This document shows, one piece after another, positions 27,848-37,701 of a stretch of DNA of 64,000 nucleotides. Positions within the stretch are counted from its first letter, which is position 1. Every line of letters begins with the position of its first letter. Under the pieces are notes generated by a model that saw only the letters and a program-made list of their open reading frames with translations, had not been told where the DNA came from and did no database searches. A program made the translations under genes and the position numbers. The stretch comes from Treponema pedis (lineage in GTDB: Bacteria; Spirochaetota; Spirochaetia; Treponematales; Treponemataceae), in NCBI RefSeq assembly GCF_017161325.1, contig NZ_CP045670.1:62001-126000 (forward strand). Direction: 5' to 3'.

Positions 27848-28241
27848 ATGAAAGTAGTAGTTAGATGTTTATTAAAAGAACCCAACTATCTTTTTCGGAC
27901 AGCGATTGCAAGGGAGCAAAAGCAATTTACAAAAATTGCTTTTGCTGTACATCTTTCCGCAGTAATTCCTGCGGAAAGATACCGAAGCGATAGCGGAGCC
28001 CTGAAAAGCGCGGTGCTCAATTTTATTTTCTTCATGATAATAATAAACAAAATGCAGCAGTCCGCCGCTCAAAGCTGCTTAGGCAAAAAGCTATCACTAT
28101 CTGAAATCCCGACTGACAGGACTTTTGGAAATAGGTGGAGCAGATACAAGGAGCCTAGTAAAAATAAAGCGGAGGCGTATCTGGTATACGTCGAGCTCAT
28201 TTTGCGTAGCGACGCAGGAGATGCCCGCATATTTTCAAAAG
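27848..28241 (+). repeat. Palindromic spacer 3
   Basis: Leader ATGAAAGTAGTAG..CCCAAC. It carries the GCAAAAGCAATTT hairpin, the CCGCAG/CTGCGG hairpin and a CTCAATTTTATTTTC arm whose partner has degenerated (AACAAAATGCAGCAG). The final hairpin is of the GCGTATCTGGTATACGTC type. Ends TATTTTCAAAAG at 28230-28241. Confidence 0.8.
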
Positions 28242-29167
28242 AGATGACGCATACGGAAAACCAAGGTGACAACGAAGAGCAAAAAGCAAAGCGTTACTAC
28301 TATCATTCAGACCACTTAGGAAGTGCACAATTCGTAACGGACTGGAGAGGGAAGCAATACGAACATATTGAATACACACCCTATGGAGAACTGTGGATTG
28401 AAGAGACTGCACCGGGAATAGATAAATTACCGTTCAGGTTTACAGGGAAAGAGCTTGACGAAGAGACGGGGCTGTACTACTATGGGGCGAGGTACTTAGA
28501 TCCGAAGTATTCAAGGTGGCTGTCAGGAGATCCGGCATTAAATGATTACATACCGCAAGCACCGGTAAATGACGAGGCAAAGAAGCATAATGAAAATTTG
28601 CCGGGTATGGGTGGGGTGTTTAATACCGTCAATCTGTATGTGTATCATTATGCGGGAAATAATCCGGTTAAGTATACTGACCCGGATGGAAGATTATTGA
28701 TTAATAACGTTTCTGAGAATTCAGCTTCTGCAAGAGAATATGAACGCAATCATAATTTAAGATATATTGCTTTTCTTATTAAAACCTTAGATGCAAAAGG
28801 GAATGCACAAATCCCAATTGGAAATATAGATATTATCTTAGAGAAAGGCCTTAATAAATCTTTAACGCTAGCAAATGCTGTTAAAAATAATCCCAATTAT
28901 GTGGTAGATGTAAAAGCAATAGCCTCGGAGACCAAAAATGGTAATTACCAAATTGATATTGATGTTTTAGTTTTCCATTATGGTGCAGATGGAAAACTAG
29001 TCTGTGATGTAAACAACTCCGGAACCATTGCTTTTGCAGATTCTTCAGAACTTGGTGTATTTGGTCCAAATAGTTCTATAGATCAAAAACTTGTTAATCA
29101 AAAAGCAAATGAAGTAATAAATACTGTCTTGCATATTTCTAATGCTAACCTTGTTGGGGATAAATAA
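27848..29167 (+). CDS. RHS cassette 6: spacer-coded N-terminus + short core + unknown tip
   Basis: 439 residues. The frame opens at the leader ATG and passes through the hairpins (residues 1-130) without a stop into the core (RYYYHSDHLGSAQFV to NNPVKYTDPDGR). The ~150-residue tip starts LLINNVSENSASAREYERN and includes NPNYVVDVKAIASETKNGNYQIDIDVLVFHYG. I do not recognise its fold or active site. The immunity gene overlaps its stop by one base (TAATG). Confidence 0.7.
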   Translation: MKVVVRCLLKEPNYLFRTAIAREQKQFTKIAFAVHLSAVIPAERYRSDSGALKSAVLNFIFFMIIINKMQQSAAQSCLGKKLSLSEIPTDRTFGNRWSRYKEPSKNKAEAYLVYVELILRSDAGDARIFSKEMTHTENQGDNEEQKAKRYYYHSDHLGSAQFVTDWRGKQYEHIEYTPYGELWIEETAPGIDKLPFRFTGKELDEETGLYYYGARYLDPKYSRWLSGDPALNDYIPQAPVNDEAKKHNENLPGMGGVFNTVNLYVYHYAGNNPVKYTDPDGRLLINNVSENSASAREYERNHNLRYIAFLIKTLDAKGNAQIPIGNIDIILEKGLNKSLTLANAVKNNPNYVVDVKAIASETKNGNYQIDIDVLVFHYGADGKLVCDVNNSGTIAFADSSELGVFGPNSSIDQKLVNQKANEVINTVLHISNANLVGDK

Positions 29168-29625
29168 TGAAAAGGAAAAGTTTATATGTAATAATTATTG
29201 CACTTTTTTTTGTAGGCTGTTCAAAACAAAATCTGAAAACTGTCAATTTATCAAATGATTGTAAATTAAATTATACTATAGATGGAAATAGGGTCGTTAA
29301 TATAGAGATAATTCAATCTGGTGAAAAAATTATATTATATTTGCCGAAACAAAATGAAATGCTATTTTCACTTTCAGATTCTGATAAAAAATGTAATGTA
29401 ATTCTTTCTGACGATTTTTATACAGTGGAAATTTCAAACGGACCGAATAATATTTGTAGACTGAATAAAAATTGCAATAACAGTTCTTTTGATTTTATTG
29501 TTAATGATGATTACAGAACAGTAGTACAATATGATATTAATAATAAAATTTCAGAACATTATGAAATATTGGAGAATAAAGAATATTTCTACAGAGTCGG
29601 AGAAGAAGGACTTTTACAAAAATGA
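29167..29625 (+). CDS. Immunity gene 6 (lipoprotein)
   Basis: 152 residues with a clear lipoprotein signal (IIALFFVGCSK). The mature part is short beta-rich sequence with several cysteines (NICRLNKNCNN). It starts on the last base of toxin 6. No family recognised; a lipid-anchored immunity protein implies a toxin that acts outside the cytoplasm. Confidence 0.65.
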   Translation: MKRKSLYVIIIALFFVGCSKQNLKTVNLSNDCKLNYTIDGNRVVNIEIIQSGEKIILYLPKQNEMLFSLSDSDKKCNVILSDDFYTVEISNGPNNICRLNKNCNNSSFDFIVNDDYRTVVQYDINNKISEHYEILENKEYFYRVGEEGLLQK

Positions 29626-29655
29626 TTTGTTTGTTATATAGAAAGACAGGCTCCT

Positions 29656-29910
29656 GATATGGGGTTTACAAAAGAAATAAAAAGAATGGTAAGCGAAACC
29701 AAAGTAAACGAAGAAAAGCGGAGGGATATATGTTGATACAATCATTGGTAGCAGTAATATAGGGAGAAGTCTTGTAGAAGATTTGTCACCATCTGAATTG
29801 GATTTGATGTCTTCAGCATTGAAAATGGGACAATGATTTTTGATGCAGATATCAAAGGTAATCGTGTTGATATTATCTGGAATGGAAAAAATAACATTGT
29901 GTTGCCATGA
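29656..29910 (+). pseudogene. Remnant of a toxin tip
   Basis: Two frames give coherent pieces: VDTIIGSSNIGRSLVEDLSPSELDLMSSALKMG, then FDADIKGNRVDIIWNGKNNIVLP ending at TGA just before the next gene. No RHS core precedes it. It seems the 3' end of a tip whose cassette was deleted. Confidence 0.4.
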
Positions 29911-29921
29911 GTAGAAAGTAA

Positions 29922-30311
29922 ATGTTTATATTACCTGAATTTGCAAATAAATATATGAATACTCTTTTGGAATTACTAAAAAAACTGGATCTAGAACATA
30001 AAATAATTAGTTCTCCTTTTTGTGAAAATGAATATATTATACAGATATATGATCCTTTAAATAAAAAAAATTTAATGTTAGAAAATTATGGTGAATCACA
30101 ATTTAGACATGAGGATAATAAAATTGTAAGTTATAATTTTATGGAAGTAAAAAATATCGTAACTAGCTTGAATATCCATACAAATAATATAGAAATGCAT
30201 GAAAAAAAGCTTAACGATATTATATTATCATTTTTTCATGAAGATATACAAATCTTTAAAGAAATGCTTGATAAAAGTGATATTATAGAACATAGAATGA
30301 CAAAATACTAA
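29922..30311 (+). CDS. Candidate immunity gene after the 29.7-kb tip remnant
   Basis: 129 residues, no signal, charged and probably cytoplasmic (MFILPEFANKYMNTLLELLKKLD). No family recognised. It follows directly on a toxin-tip remnant, so it is likely an orphaned immunity gene. Confidence 0.55.
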   Translation: MFILPEFANKYMNTLLELLKKLDLEHKIISSPFCENEYIIQIYDPLNKKNLMLENYGESQFRHEDNKIVSYNFMEVKNIVTSLNIHTNNIEMHEKKLNDIILSFFHEDIQIFKEMLDKSDIIEHRMTKY

Positions 30312-30382
30312 GTTTTATAATCATAAAACAAATAGGTTTACAGGGAGAAAATAATATTTGTCAAAGAATATAAAGAAAAACT

Positions 30383-30758
30383 ATGAAAACAAAGCTTTAC
30401 TTTTATTCACAACCTACCTATCTCCCCTGGACAGCGATTGCAAGGGAGCAAAAGCAATTTATAAAAATTGCTTTTGCCGTACATCTTTCCGCAGTAATTT
30501 CTGCGGAAAGATACCGAAGCGATAGCGGAGCCCTGAAAAGCGCGGTGTTCAATTTTGTTTTCTTCGTAATGCTAAAAAACAAAATTGAGCAGTCCGCCAA
30601 AACAAAACTATTATTAAACAATCCTACTGACAGGACTTTTGGAAATAGGTGGAGCAGATACAAGGAGCCTAGTAAAAATAAAGCGGAGGCGTATCTGGTA
30701 TACGTCGAGCATTTATTTTTGCGTAGCGACGCAGGAGATGCCCGCATATTTTCAAAAG
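30383..30758 (+). repeat. Palindromic spacer 4
   Basis: Leader ATGAAAACAAAGC..CAACCTACC. Hairpins: GCAAAAGCAATTT (30448-30460) / AAATTGCTTTTGC (30465-30477), 13 of 13; CCGCAG/CTGCGG; the CAATTTTGTTTT type; GCGTAT..ATACGT type. The GTTTTGCC-ATTC hairpin is absent. Confidence 0.8.
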
Positions 30759-32152
30759 AAGAAGATGTATACGGAATAGATTACGGCTTCGGTCTTGACG
30801 CCCCTAAAGAAACGGAACAGACAAACCCGCAAGACCTTTTTTCTTACAGGCGGAACTATACATGGGACGAGCGTAACCTGTTAACCAAATCGAGCGATAA
30901 AAACTACACGGTACACTATCGCTACGGTGAAGACGGGAAGAGAGCGTTAAAGTATACTGAAGAAGGAAGAAGTGAAACGCTATACTTTAACAATTTCTTT
31001 ACGATACATATTCCGATATACGACAAAGATAACCCGCAAGGGTTAAGGGTGCATAAACATATCTTTGTCGGTAACAGCCGCCTTGTAACAGCGATGACCC
31101 ACACGGATAACAGTGGAGACAATGAAGAGCAAAAGGAAAAGAGATACTACTATCACAGTGACCACTTAGGAAGTGCACAGTTCGTAACAGACTGGAAAGG
31201 CAGACAGTACGAGCATATAGAGTATACGCCGTACGGAGAACTCTGGATTGAAGAAGTTGCTGCGGGATTGGACAAACTGCCGTTCAGGTTTACGGGGAAA
31301 GAGCTGGATGAGGAGACAGGACTGTATTACTACGGAGCTAGATACCTTGACCCGAAATATTCGAGGTGGCTGTCAGGTGATCCGGCTTTAGGGGAGTATA
31401 TTCCTTCTTCGGGAACGGATCCGTCCAAACTTGCAGGAATGGGTGGCGTGTTTAACGTTGTAAACTTACACGTGTATCATTATGCGGGGAATAACCCTAT
31501 TAAGTATGTGGATCCAGATGGGAGATCTACATGGATAGATCAAGATGGTCTAGTTAGAAATGTGATTAATGATGGAGATTTGAATATCTATCAATGGAGC
31601 GGGAATGGCGTTTATGAAAATATTGAAGGACCATTGTCAAAAGAGAGTGTTATTGATAATGAAAATCCATGGAAAGTAGTTGGTGAAACTCTGTTTTGGG
31701 ATGCCTTTATTAGCCCCGATACCAATAAACCAGTTGGTAAATTGATCTTAGGAGAATCTATAGATGCTTATATTGATGATCTACATGCAAAAGCGGAATC
31801 ATATGGAAAAGATAAGACCTTCAGGTTATCTCTTCCTAATAAAGAATTTGATATAAAAACACAATACCCTGGCCATGAAGGTTTTTCATATCATGGTTTT
31901 TTATTTCACGGTAAATATGTAACATTACGAGAAGCTGGCAATATTTTAGCAGGAATGAATGCTGCTCTTTTTGGTATGGAATTTGATGATTTTCAAAAAG
32001 GTGCTGGGGCATTACATGCTAAAGGCCTTTGGGGAGTTGGTATGTATAAGGTGTTTGGAAGTGTGTATGGTCCTGCTCCTAAGTATGGAGAAAATGACTA
32101 TCAGTATACGCGAAGTTTATATGGATATAATATCATCCTAAGGTCAAAATAA
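30383..32152 (+). CDS. RHS cassette 7: spacer-coded N-terminus + core + toxin-44-like tip
   Basis: 589 residues, open from the leader ATG through the hairpins into the RHS core, which starts at YGIDYGFGLDAPKETEQ and ends NNPIKYVDPDGR. The segment before GMGG is PSSGTDPSKLA instead of the QAPxxDEAKKHNENLP of its neighbours. The tip contains EFDIKTQYPG, SYHGFLFHGKYVTLREAGNILAG and FQKGAGALHAKGLW, which resembles the Ntox44 group of RHS/CDI tips; the activity of that group is not certain. It is one of the best candidates for a translatable cassette, with one frame from start to end. Confidence 0.7.
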   Translation: MKTKLYFYSQPTYLPWTAIAREQKQFIKIAFAVHLSAVISAERYRSDSGALKSAVFNFVFFVMLKNKIEQSAKTKLLLNNPTDRTFGNRWSRYKEPSKNKAEAYLVYVEHLFLRSDAGDARIFSKEEDVYGIDYGFGLDAPKETEQTNPQDLFSYRRNYTWDERNLLTKSSDKNYTVHYRYGEDGKRALKYTEEGRSETLYFNNFFTIHIPIYDKDNPQGLRVHKHIFVGNSRLVTAMTHTDNSGDNEEQKEKRYYYHSDHLGSAQFVTDWKGRQYEHIEYTPYGELWIEEVAAGLDKLPFRFTGKELDEETGLYYYGARYLDPKYSRWLSGDPALGEYIPSSGTDPSKLAGMGGVFNVVNLHVYHYAGNNPIKYVDPDGRSTWIDQDGLVRNVINDGDLNIYQWSGNGVYENIEGPLSKESVIDNENPWKVVGETLFWDAFISPDTNKPVGKLILGESIDAYIDDLHAKAESYGKDKTFRLSLPNKEFDIKTQYPGHEGFSYHGFLFHGKYVTLREAGNILAGMNAALFGMEFDDFQKGAGALHAKGLWGVGMYKVFGSVYGPAPKYGENDYQYTRSLYGYNIILRSK

Positions 32153-32166
32153 AAGAAGGTGGAATA

Positions 32167-32643
32167 ATGAAAAGGATTGTTTTTTTATTTATTATAAGTG
32201 TGTTTTTATTTTTTATATTTATAGCATATTGTATATATACAAAAAATATTTTTGATTCTGCAAGACAGATAGTCTTATTTAATCATAATAAAAATATTCT
32301 TGTACTGTCTTACCAAGAACCTCTTTTATATTATGGCTCAGGAAATAAAATTTTATATATTTATAATAATTTTTATATATTGATCGGTAAATGCCGGTAT
32401 GGAGAATTTCCATTAAAAATAGGAGATATAAATAATCATGATATTGAGCTTCTGATCGAAATACCGTTTTCAAGTGCTTCCTGGGGGTCATATAAAGAAT
32501 ATACAATTGATTTTATTAAAAAAAATAAAAAGATAGGAAAGTATGATATTAAATATAAAATTATTACTAAAGATGAAATCATATATATCAAAAATGAAGA
32601 TATTACTGTATATGATTTGCGAAATGATTTATTGGAAAATTGA
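32167..32643 (+). CDS. Immunity gene 7 (signal-anchored)
   Basis: 158 residues, preceded by GAAGGTGG. A single N-terminal membrane helix (IVFLFIISVFLFFIFIAYCIY) and a ~125-residue outer domain. Family not recognised. It starts 14 bp after toxin 7. Confidence 0.6.
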   Translation: MKRIVFLFIISVFLFFIFIAYCIYTKNIFDSARQIVLFNHNKNILVLSYQEPLLYYGSGNKILYIYNNFYILIGKCRYGEFPLKIGDINNHDIELLIEIPFSSASWGSYKEYTIDFIKKNKKIGKYDIKYKIITKDEIIYIKNEDITVYDLRNDLLEN

Positions 32644-32712
32644 ACATTGTTCTGAGTAATTATTTGATAAGTCAAGATATATGGATTTAAATAAATTAAA
32701 GGACTTATTTAA

Positions 32713-33148
32713 ATGAAGATTAGTTATTTATTCAACCAACCTAACCATATCACCACTCGGACAGCGATTGCAAGGGAGCAAAAGCAATTTACAAAAATTG
32801 CTTTTGCTGTACATCTTTCCGCAGTAATTCCTGCGGAAAGATACCGAAGCGATAGCGGAGCCCTGAAAAGCGCGGTGCTCAATTTTATTTTCTTCATGAT
32901 AATAATAAACAAAATGCAGCAGTCCGCCGCTCAAAGCTGCTTAGGCACCTTTGAGCTTCGAGTTTTGCCATTCGGCAAAACATCGGGGACTAAACTTTTA
33001 AATTTACTAAACCGCCCGACTGACAGGACTTTTGGAAATAGGTGGAGCAGATACAAGGAGCCTAGTAAAAATAAAGCGGAGGCGTATCTGGTATACGTCG
33101 AGCTCATTTTGCGTAGCGACGCAGGAGATGCCCGCATATTTTCAAAAG
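32713..33148 (+). repeat. Palindromic spacer 5
   Basis: Near-identical to spacer 3 but with a 45-bp extra module carrying GAGTTTTGCC-ATTC-GGCAAAAC. The leader has the RYYYAAC motif ACCTAAC. Spacer and core together (32760-33590) duplicate 27890-28700. Confidence 0.85.
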
Positions 33149-34161
33149 AGATGACGCATACGGAAAACCAAGGTGACAACGAAGAGCAAAAAGCAAAGCG
33201 TTACTACTATCATTCAGACCACTTAGGAAGTGCACAATTCGTAACGGACTGGAGAGGGAAGCAATACGAACATATTGAATACACACCCTATGGAGAACTG
33301 TGGATTGAAGAGACTGCACCGGGAATAGATAAATTACCGTTCAGGTTTACAGGGAAAGAGCTTGACGAAGAGACGGGGCTGTACTACTATGGGGCGAGGT
33401 ACTTAGATCCGAAGTATTCAAGGTGGTTTACCGGCGACCCGGCTCTAAATGGCTACATACCGCAAGCACCGGTAAATGACGAGGCAAAGAAGCATAATGA
33501 AAATTTGCCGGGTATGGGTGGGGTGTTTAATACCGTCAATCTGTATGTGTATCATTATGCGGGAAATAATCCGGTTAAGTATGTGGATCCTACGGGCCGT
33601 ACGACAGAAGATGGGGCTGAAGTTACTGTTATAATTTATTACAATAGAGAAGAGCAAATAGAATTTAAAAAAGCGGCTGAAACCGCAGCTAAGTCTTATT
33701 CAAATCAAGATAATACCTATTTGATTGGGGTTTATACTGCCGATGAGTTTAAATCTCAATGGAGTTGGCTGAATGTTTATTTTGAAGTAAATAATATAGA
33801 AGTTGACAATATGGAGATTTTTTGTCATGGAGATGCTGAGAATTTATACTTTAAAGGAAGTAATTTATCTGTCGGTGATGTAAGTTTTTTAGATGATTTT
33901 TCTTTTTCAAAAAATGCTCAAATGATACTACATTCCTGTAACAGTGGGACTTCTGATTCTGGAATATCACAAGCTTTTGCAAATAAGGAAAATATTACAG
34001 TATCTGGACAAACCGGATATGCTAACTTTTCCTCTGAATTTGAAAAATTTAGATTTATTTTTTTTGCTTCTTCAATTTATTTGGAAGCTTATAACAGAAC
34101 AAAAAATAATCCTAAGGGAGATGGTGCAAGACTTCCAAGAAGGAATTATCGAAAGGAGTAA
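32713..34161 (+). CDS. RHS cassette 8: spacer-coded N-terminus + core + caspase-like tip
   Basis: 482 residues, one open frame from the leader ATG through the hairpins to the tip. The core ends NNPVKYVDPTGR. The tip has a His-Cys dyad in clan-CD order: NMEIFCHGDAENL (His) and MILHSCNSGTSDSGISQAFA (Cys), followed by ITVSGQTGYA, as in caspase-like and DUF4347/CHAT-type domains. A protease or self-processing role is likely. Its immunity partner is a three-helix membrane protein 3 bp downstream. Confidence 0.72.
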   Translation: MKISYLFNQPNHITTRTAIAREQKQFTKIAFAVHLSAVIPAERYRSDSGALKSAVLNFIFFMIIINKMQQSAAQSCLGTFELRVLPFGKTSGTKLLNLLNRPTDRTFGNRWSRYKEPSKNKAEAYLVYVELILRSDAGDARIFSKEMTHTENQGDNEEQKAKRYYYHSDHLGSAQFVTDWRGKQYEHIEYTPYGELWIEETAPGIDKLPFRFTGKELDEETGLYYYGARYLDPKYSRWFTGDPALNGYIPQAPVNDEAKKHNENLPGMGGVFNTVNLYVYHYAGNNPVKYVDPTGRTTEDGAEVTVIIYYNREEQIEFKKAAETAAKSYSNQDNTYLIGVYTADEFKSQWSWLNVYFEVNNIEVDNMEIFCHGDAENLYFKGSNLSVGDVSFLDDFSFSKNAQMILHSCNSGTSDSGISQAFANKENITVSGQTGYANFSSEFEKFRFIFFASSIYLEAYNRTKNNPKGDGARLPRRNYRKE

Positions 34162-34164
34162 ATT

Positions 34165-34494
34165 ATGACTATTTTTTTTAGACTATTAGGCATATTATAT
34201 ATTTTAGGATGTTTAGTATTATTCTTTTATTGCTTTGTATTTACAGGTTTATCAAATCATTCATCATATAATATAACCTATCATATTATATGTTATGGAT
34301 TGTTGGGATTTATACTAGGACTTATGTTAATTTTTTTCAGTTCAGAAAGAAAATTTGGCATTCTTTTATTTTTATTTGCAATTATAATTTTAATTTTTGC
34401 AGGTGTTTCTAATGTTTTTAACATCATGATCAGTTATGATGAATGGCTTAGGCGTGGAATGCCTGAAAAATATACATTTTTATTTTCAAAATGA
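34165..34494 (+). CDS. Immunity gene 8 (membrane protein)
   Basis: 109 residues, three hydrophobic helices, starting 3 bp after toxin 8 with AAGGAG as ribosome site. No family recognised. A ~40-bp piece resembling its start (FRLLGILYIL) recurs near 56.8 kb. Confidence 0.62.
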   Translation: MTIFFRLLGILYILGCLVLFFYCFVFTGLSNHSSYNITYHIICYGLLGFILGLMLIFFSSERKFGILLFLFAIIILIFAGVSNVFNIMISYDEWLRRGMPEKYTFLFSK

Positions 34495-34528
34495 ATATTT
34501 TGTAAAAAAGACTGGAATAATATTAAAA

Positions 34529-34878
34529 ATGAAAACTAATTATTTATTAGAACATTTTAACTATCTCACCTTACGAACATCGATTGGAGCGGAAAGCGCG
34601 ATGCCGATACTTGTTTACTTTTATATTACAATGATGGACAAGTATCGGCAGTCCGCCGCTGAAAGCTGCTTACGCACCTTTCAGCTTCGAGTTTTGCCAT
34701 TCGGCAAAACATCGGGGGTTAAATTTTTAAATTTACTAAACAGCCCTACTGACAGGACTTTTGAAAATAGGCGAGGTAAGTACAAGGAGACAGGCAAAAA
34801 AGTACCGCAGGCGTATCTGGTATACGTCGAGGACACTTTTTTGCCGTGCGACGCAGTAATTGTCCGCCGTTTCAAATG
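34529..34878 (+). repeat. Palindromic spacer 6
   Basis: Leader ATGAAAACTAATTATTTATTAG. Hairpins: GATACTTGT / ACAAGTATC; GTTTTGCC-ATTC-GGCAAAAC; GGCAAAAAAGT / ACTTTTTTGCC around GCGTAT..ATACGT. The right end is altered (CGCCGTTTCAAATGAG instead of TATTTTCAAAAG), which places a stop before the core. Confidence 0.8.
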
Positions 34879-36056
34879 AGATGACACATACGGATAATCA
34901 GGGGGACAATGATGAGCAAAAGGAAAAGAGATACTACTATCACAGTGACCACTTAGGCAGTGCTCAATTCGTAACTGACTGGAGAGGCAGACAGTAAGAG
35001 CACATCGAATGCATACCTTACGTGGAACTGTGGACTTACAAGTCAAAAACAGCAAAGCTGTTTTTGATGACGTATAATAATTTCCTTGCAAAGTAGCCCG
35101 CAGGGTTGACAGAAGAGGCTGCACCGGGAATAGATAGGTTACCGTTCAGGTTTACAGGTAAGGAACTTGACGAAGAGATGGGCCTGTATTATTATGGTGC
35201 AAGGTACTTGGATCCGAAATATTCGAGGTGGTTAAGTGGGGACCCTGCCTTAGGTGATTATATACCGCAAGCACCGGTAAATGACGAGGCTAAAAAGCAC
35301 AACGAGAACTTACCCGGAATGGGCGGTGTGTTTAATGTTGTAAACTTGCATGTTTACCATTATGCAGGAAATAATCCCATTAAATATATTGACCCAACCG
35401 GAGAAATTCCTACTCCATATGAAGCTGCTATAATGGCGGAACATATTTATAATGGCAAGATTGGGGACGTTGTAGAGGGAGGATGGATACTAAATAATAT
35501 ATATCTATTAAATCAAGATGGCGGTAGTGGTGCTATAGGAGTATATTCTCGTCTTGTTATTGATGAAAAAGGTTATCCTACAGATGTTGAATATGCTTTA
35601 GTTAATCGAGGAACTTCACCAACAAACCCTGAGGATTGGAGGCAAAACATTGATCAGTTTTTCGGAGATTCTTCTGATGCTGCTATGTCAATAAGTATAG
35701 CAATTGACTTTGTTCAAAATCATATATATTCAGAAGTTACAATGGTAGGACATTCAAAAGGGGGTGCTGAAGCAATATTGAATGCATTAAAAACTGGAAA
35801 AAATGCAATAGTATTTAATCCTGCAAAACCTACATTGAGTGGGTTATCTAAAAGTGGAAATTCTTTACAAGCATTTGTTGTTACAGGAGATATTTTACAT
35901 GGAATGCAAGGTAGCCTTCCTGATATAATTGACACAACATATCTTTCAAGACAATATAAGGGAAAAGAAAGATATTCGCACTCTCATGGCTATGATATAA
36001 GACATGAAATTTTTCCACATTCAATGGAAGCAGTAATTCAAGCATTAAAAGAATAA
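34879..36056 (+). pseudogene. RHS cassette 9: decayed core + intact lipase tip
   Basis: The core holds a TAA (RGRQ*EH near 34996) and the amber codon of insertion copy B. From 35106 the frame is open: EEAAPGIDRLPFRFTG to NNPIKYIDPTGE, then a ~225-residue alpha/beta-hydrolase tip. The nucleophile elbow is VTMVGHSKGGAEA, a likely acid is in VVTGDIL, and the final histidine is HSMEAV. It is a lipase/DUF2974-type phospholipase toxin. The tip is undamaged, so 35106-36056 could serve as donor or be made from an internal start. Confidence 0.78.
35034..35108 (+). repeat. 75-bp palindromic insertion element, copy B
   Basis: Same junction (TGG / xxAGAAGAG) and same length as copy A. GTCAAAAACAGC-AAA-GCTGTTTTTGA is conserved. 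The second stem AGCCC-GCA-GGGTT has one change. Confidence 0.85.
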
Positions 36057-36069
36057 GGAGGCTTCTTCT

Positions 36070-37047
36070 ATGAAATATAATACTTCAAAAATTACTTTTA
36101 TTTTATTATGTTTATTTATATGTTTTATTGTTATTTTTAATCCTGTAACGATATATACGGTGGGCTGGCTAAGTGTAAAAATAATAGGTTCAATGGAAAA
36201 TTTATTTACTTCTGCTGATCCGTCCATATCGATAAATATTTTTAAGGACACTCCTGCGTGGGAATTGGCAAAAGCCGTTAATTCGCAAAATATAAAAAAA
36301 ATAAATCAGATTTGTTCTGAGCACAAAGAATTGATAAATTATCGTGAGCCGCTTTACGGTACATCTCTGCTATATTGGGCCATTGGAAGCAGTAAGTATA
36401 ATTCGGCAGAAATATTGCTTAAAAACGGAGCTGATCCTGATCTTATACGGAGAGCATCAAATACTACACCATTACATTTAGCTGTCGGCAGACGGTGGGG
36501 TTACAAAAATATAGATGTGAATGAAAATATCAAATATACGGAGTTATTATTAAAATATGGTGCAGATCCTAATATTCCATATTTGGGAGAATCTTATGAT
36601 GACATAACCGTATTAATGAATGCAATATTTGCAGGAGATAGCAAATTATTAGTAGAGCTTCTGATTAATAACGGAGCCGATATCAATGCACGGCAGAATA
36701 CCGGTACTACTGCTGCAAGCCTTGCTTTACAATTGAAAAGATATGCTGTCGCTCATTATCTTATAGTAGAATGCCATGCTGATATAACTGAAGCATGTTA
36801 TGACCCTATGATGGATAATAATTTGTATATATCACGACAAAAAAAAGTATATCCTGTAAATATCTTACGCGATTATTGTTGGGTATTTCCGTTAGATAGC
36901 AAAGAATATAAATTAAAACAAGATATAATCACTGAATTTAAAAGACAGGGTGTTGATTATTATGCAACTCCTATTTCCGATAGTGTGAGGTATCATATAA
37001 AATATACTTATCCGGATAATTATGAGGAAATGCTTGAAAAATTTTAA
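36070..37047 (+). CDS. Immunity gene 9 (membrane-anchored ankyrin-repeat protein, lipase partner)
   Basis: 325 residues. N-terminal membrane helix (FILLCLFICFIVIFNPV), then at least three ankyrin repeats: SLLYWAIGSSKYNSAEILLKNGADP, TPLHLAVGRR..YTELLLKYGADP and LMNAIFAGDSKLLVELLINNGADIN. Ankyrin proteins paired with secreted lipases are known as immunity partners in other systems. It begins 13 bp after the lipase stop with AAGGAGG as ribosome site. It is likely periplasm-facing. Confidence 0.75.
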   Translation: MKYNTSKITFILLCLFICFIVIFNPVTIYTVGWLSVKIIGSMENLFTSADPSISINIFKDTPAWELAKAVNSQNIKKINQICSEHKELINYREPLYGTSLLYWAIGSSKYNSAEILLKNGADPDLIRRASNTTPLHLAVGRRWGYKNIDVNENIKYTELLLKYGADPNIPYLGESYDDITVLMNAIFAGDSKLLVELLINNGADINARQNTGTTAASLALQLKRYAVAHYLIVECHADITEACYDPMMDNNLYISRQKKVYPVNILRDYCWVFPLDSKEYKLKQDIITEFKRQGVDYYATPISDSVRYHIKYTYPDNYEEMLEKF

Positions 37048-37113
37048 ATATAAAAATAATATAAATTATAAAATAAAAATATGCTTATTGAATATATACG
37101 CCGAGGATATTTG

Positions 37114-37701
37114 ATGAAAACTAGGTGTTTATTAAAAAAGTCTAACTATCTCTTTTGGACAGCTATTGAAGCAGTACATGCAGTGAGGCAAAGCCGAACT
37201 TCCAGCCCAATCCTTTTTGCAGTATGTTTAAGTAAAAAGCAAGCTCTGACCGGAGGCAAAGTCTTGCCTATGAAGACAAGTGCAGCAAAAAGATTGGAGC
37301 GGTATTGGTGCAGCAAGCCTATAGGCGCAGCTTCGAAGCAAGCGCGGTGCCACATCAAAAACCGTACATCCTTGTACAGTTTTTGATAATAAGTTTTGCA
37401 TACGCAAAACTTATACGCTCAAAATCACCGCCGTCCGTGTCGGAGAGAAATTGTAAAAACAAAATTGAGCAGTCCGCCGCTCAAAGCTGCCTAGGCACCT
37501 TTGAGCTTCGAGTTTTACCATTCGGCAAAACATCGGAGATTCAAGTTTTAAATTTACTAAACCGCCCCACTTATAGGACTTTTGAAAATAGACATGTTGG
37601 ATGCAAGGAGCGAGAAAAAATTAACCGCAGGCGTACTTTATGTACGTTGAGGATTAATTTTTTTGAAGCGACGCCGCAGACGGCGTGTATATTTTCAAAA
37701 G
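37114..37701 (+). repeat. Palindromic spacer 7
   Basis: Leader ATGAAAACTAGGTG with GTCTAAC (RYYYAAC). Hairpins: ATCAAAAACCGTACA (37354-37368) / TGTACAGTTTTTGAT (37373-37387), 14 of 15; AAGTTTTGC-ATAC-GCAAAACTT; AAAAAATTAA / TTAATTTTTT with CGTAC-TTTAT-GTACG. Ends TATTTTCAAAAG (37690-37701). Confidence 0.85.
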
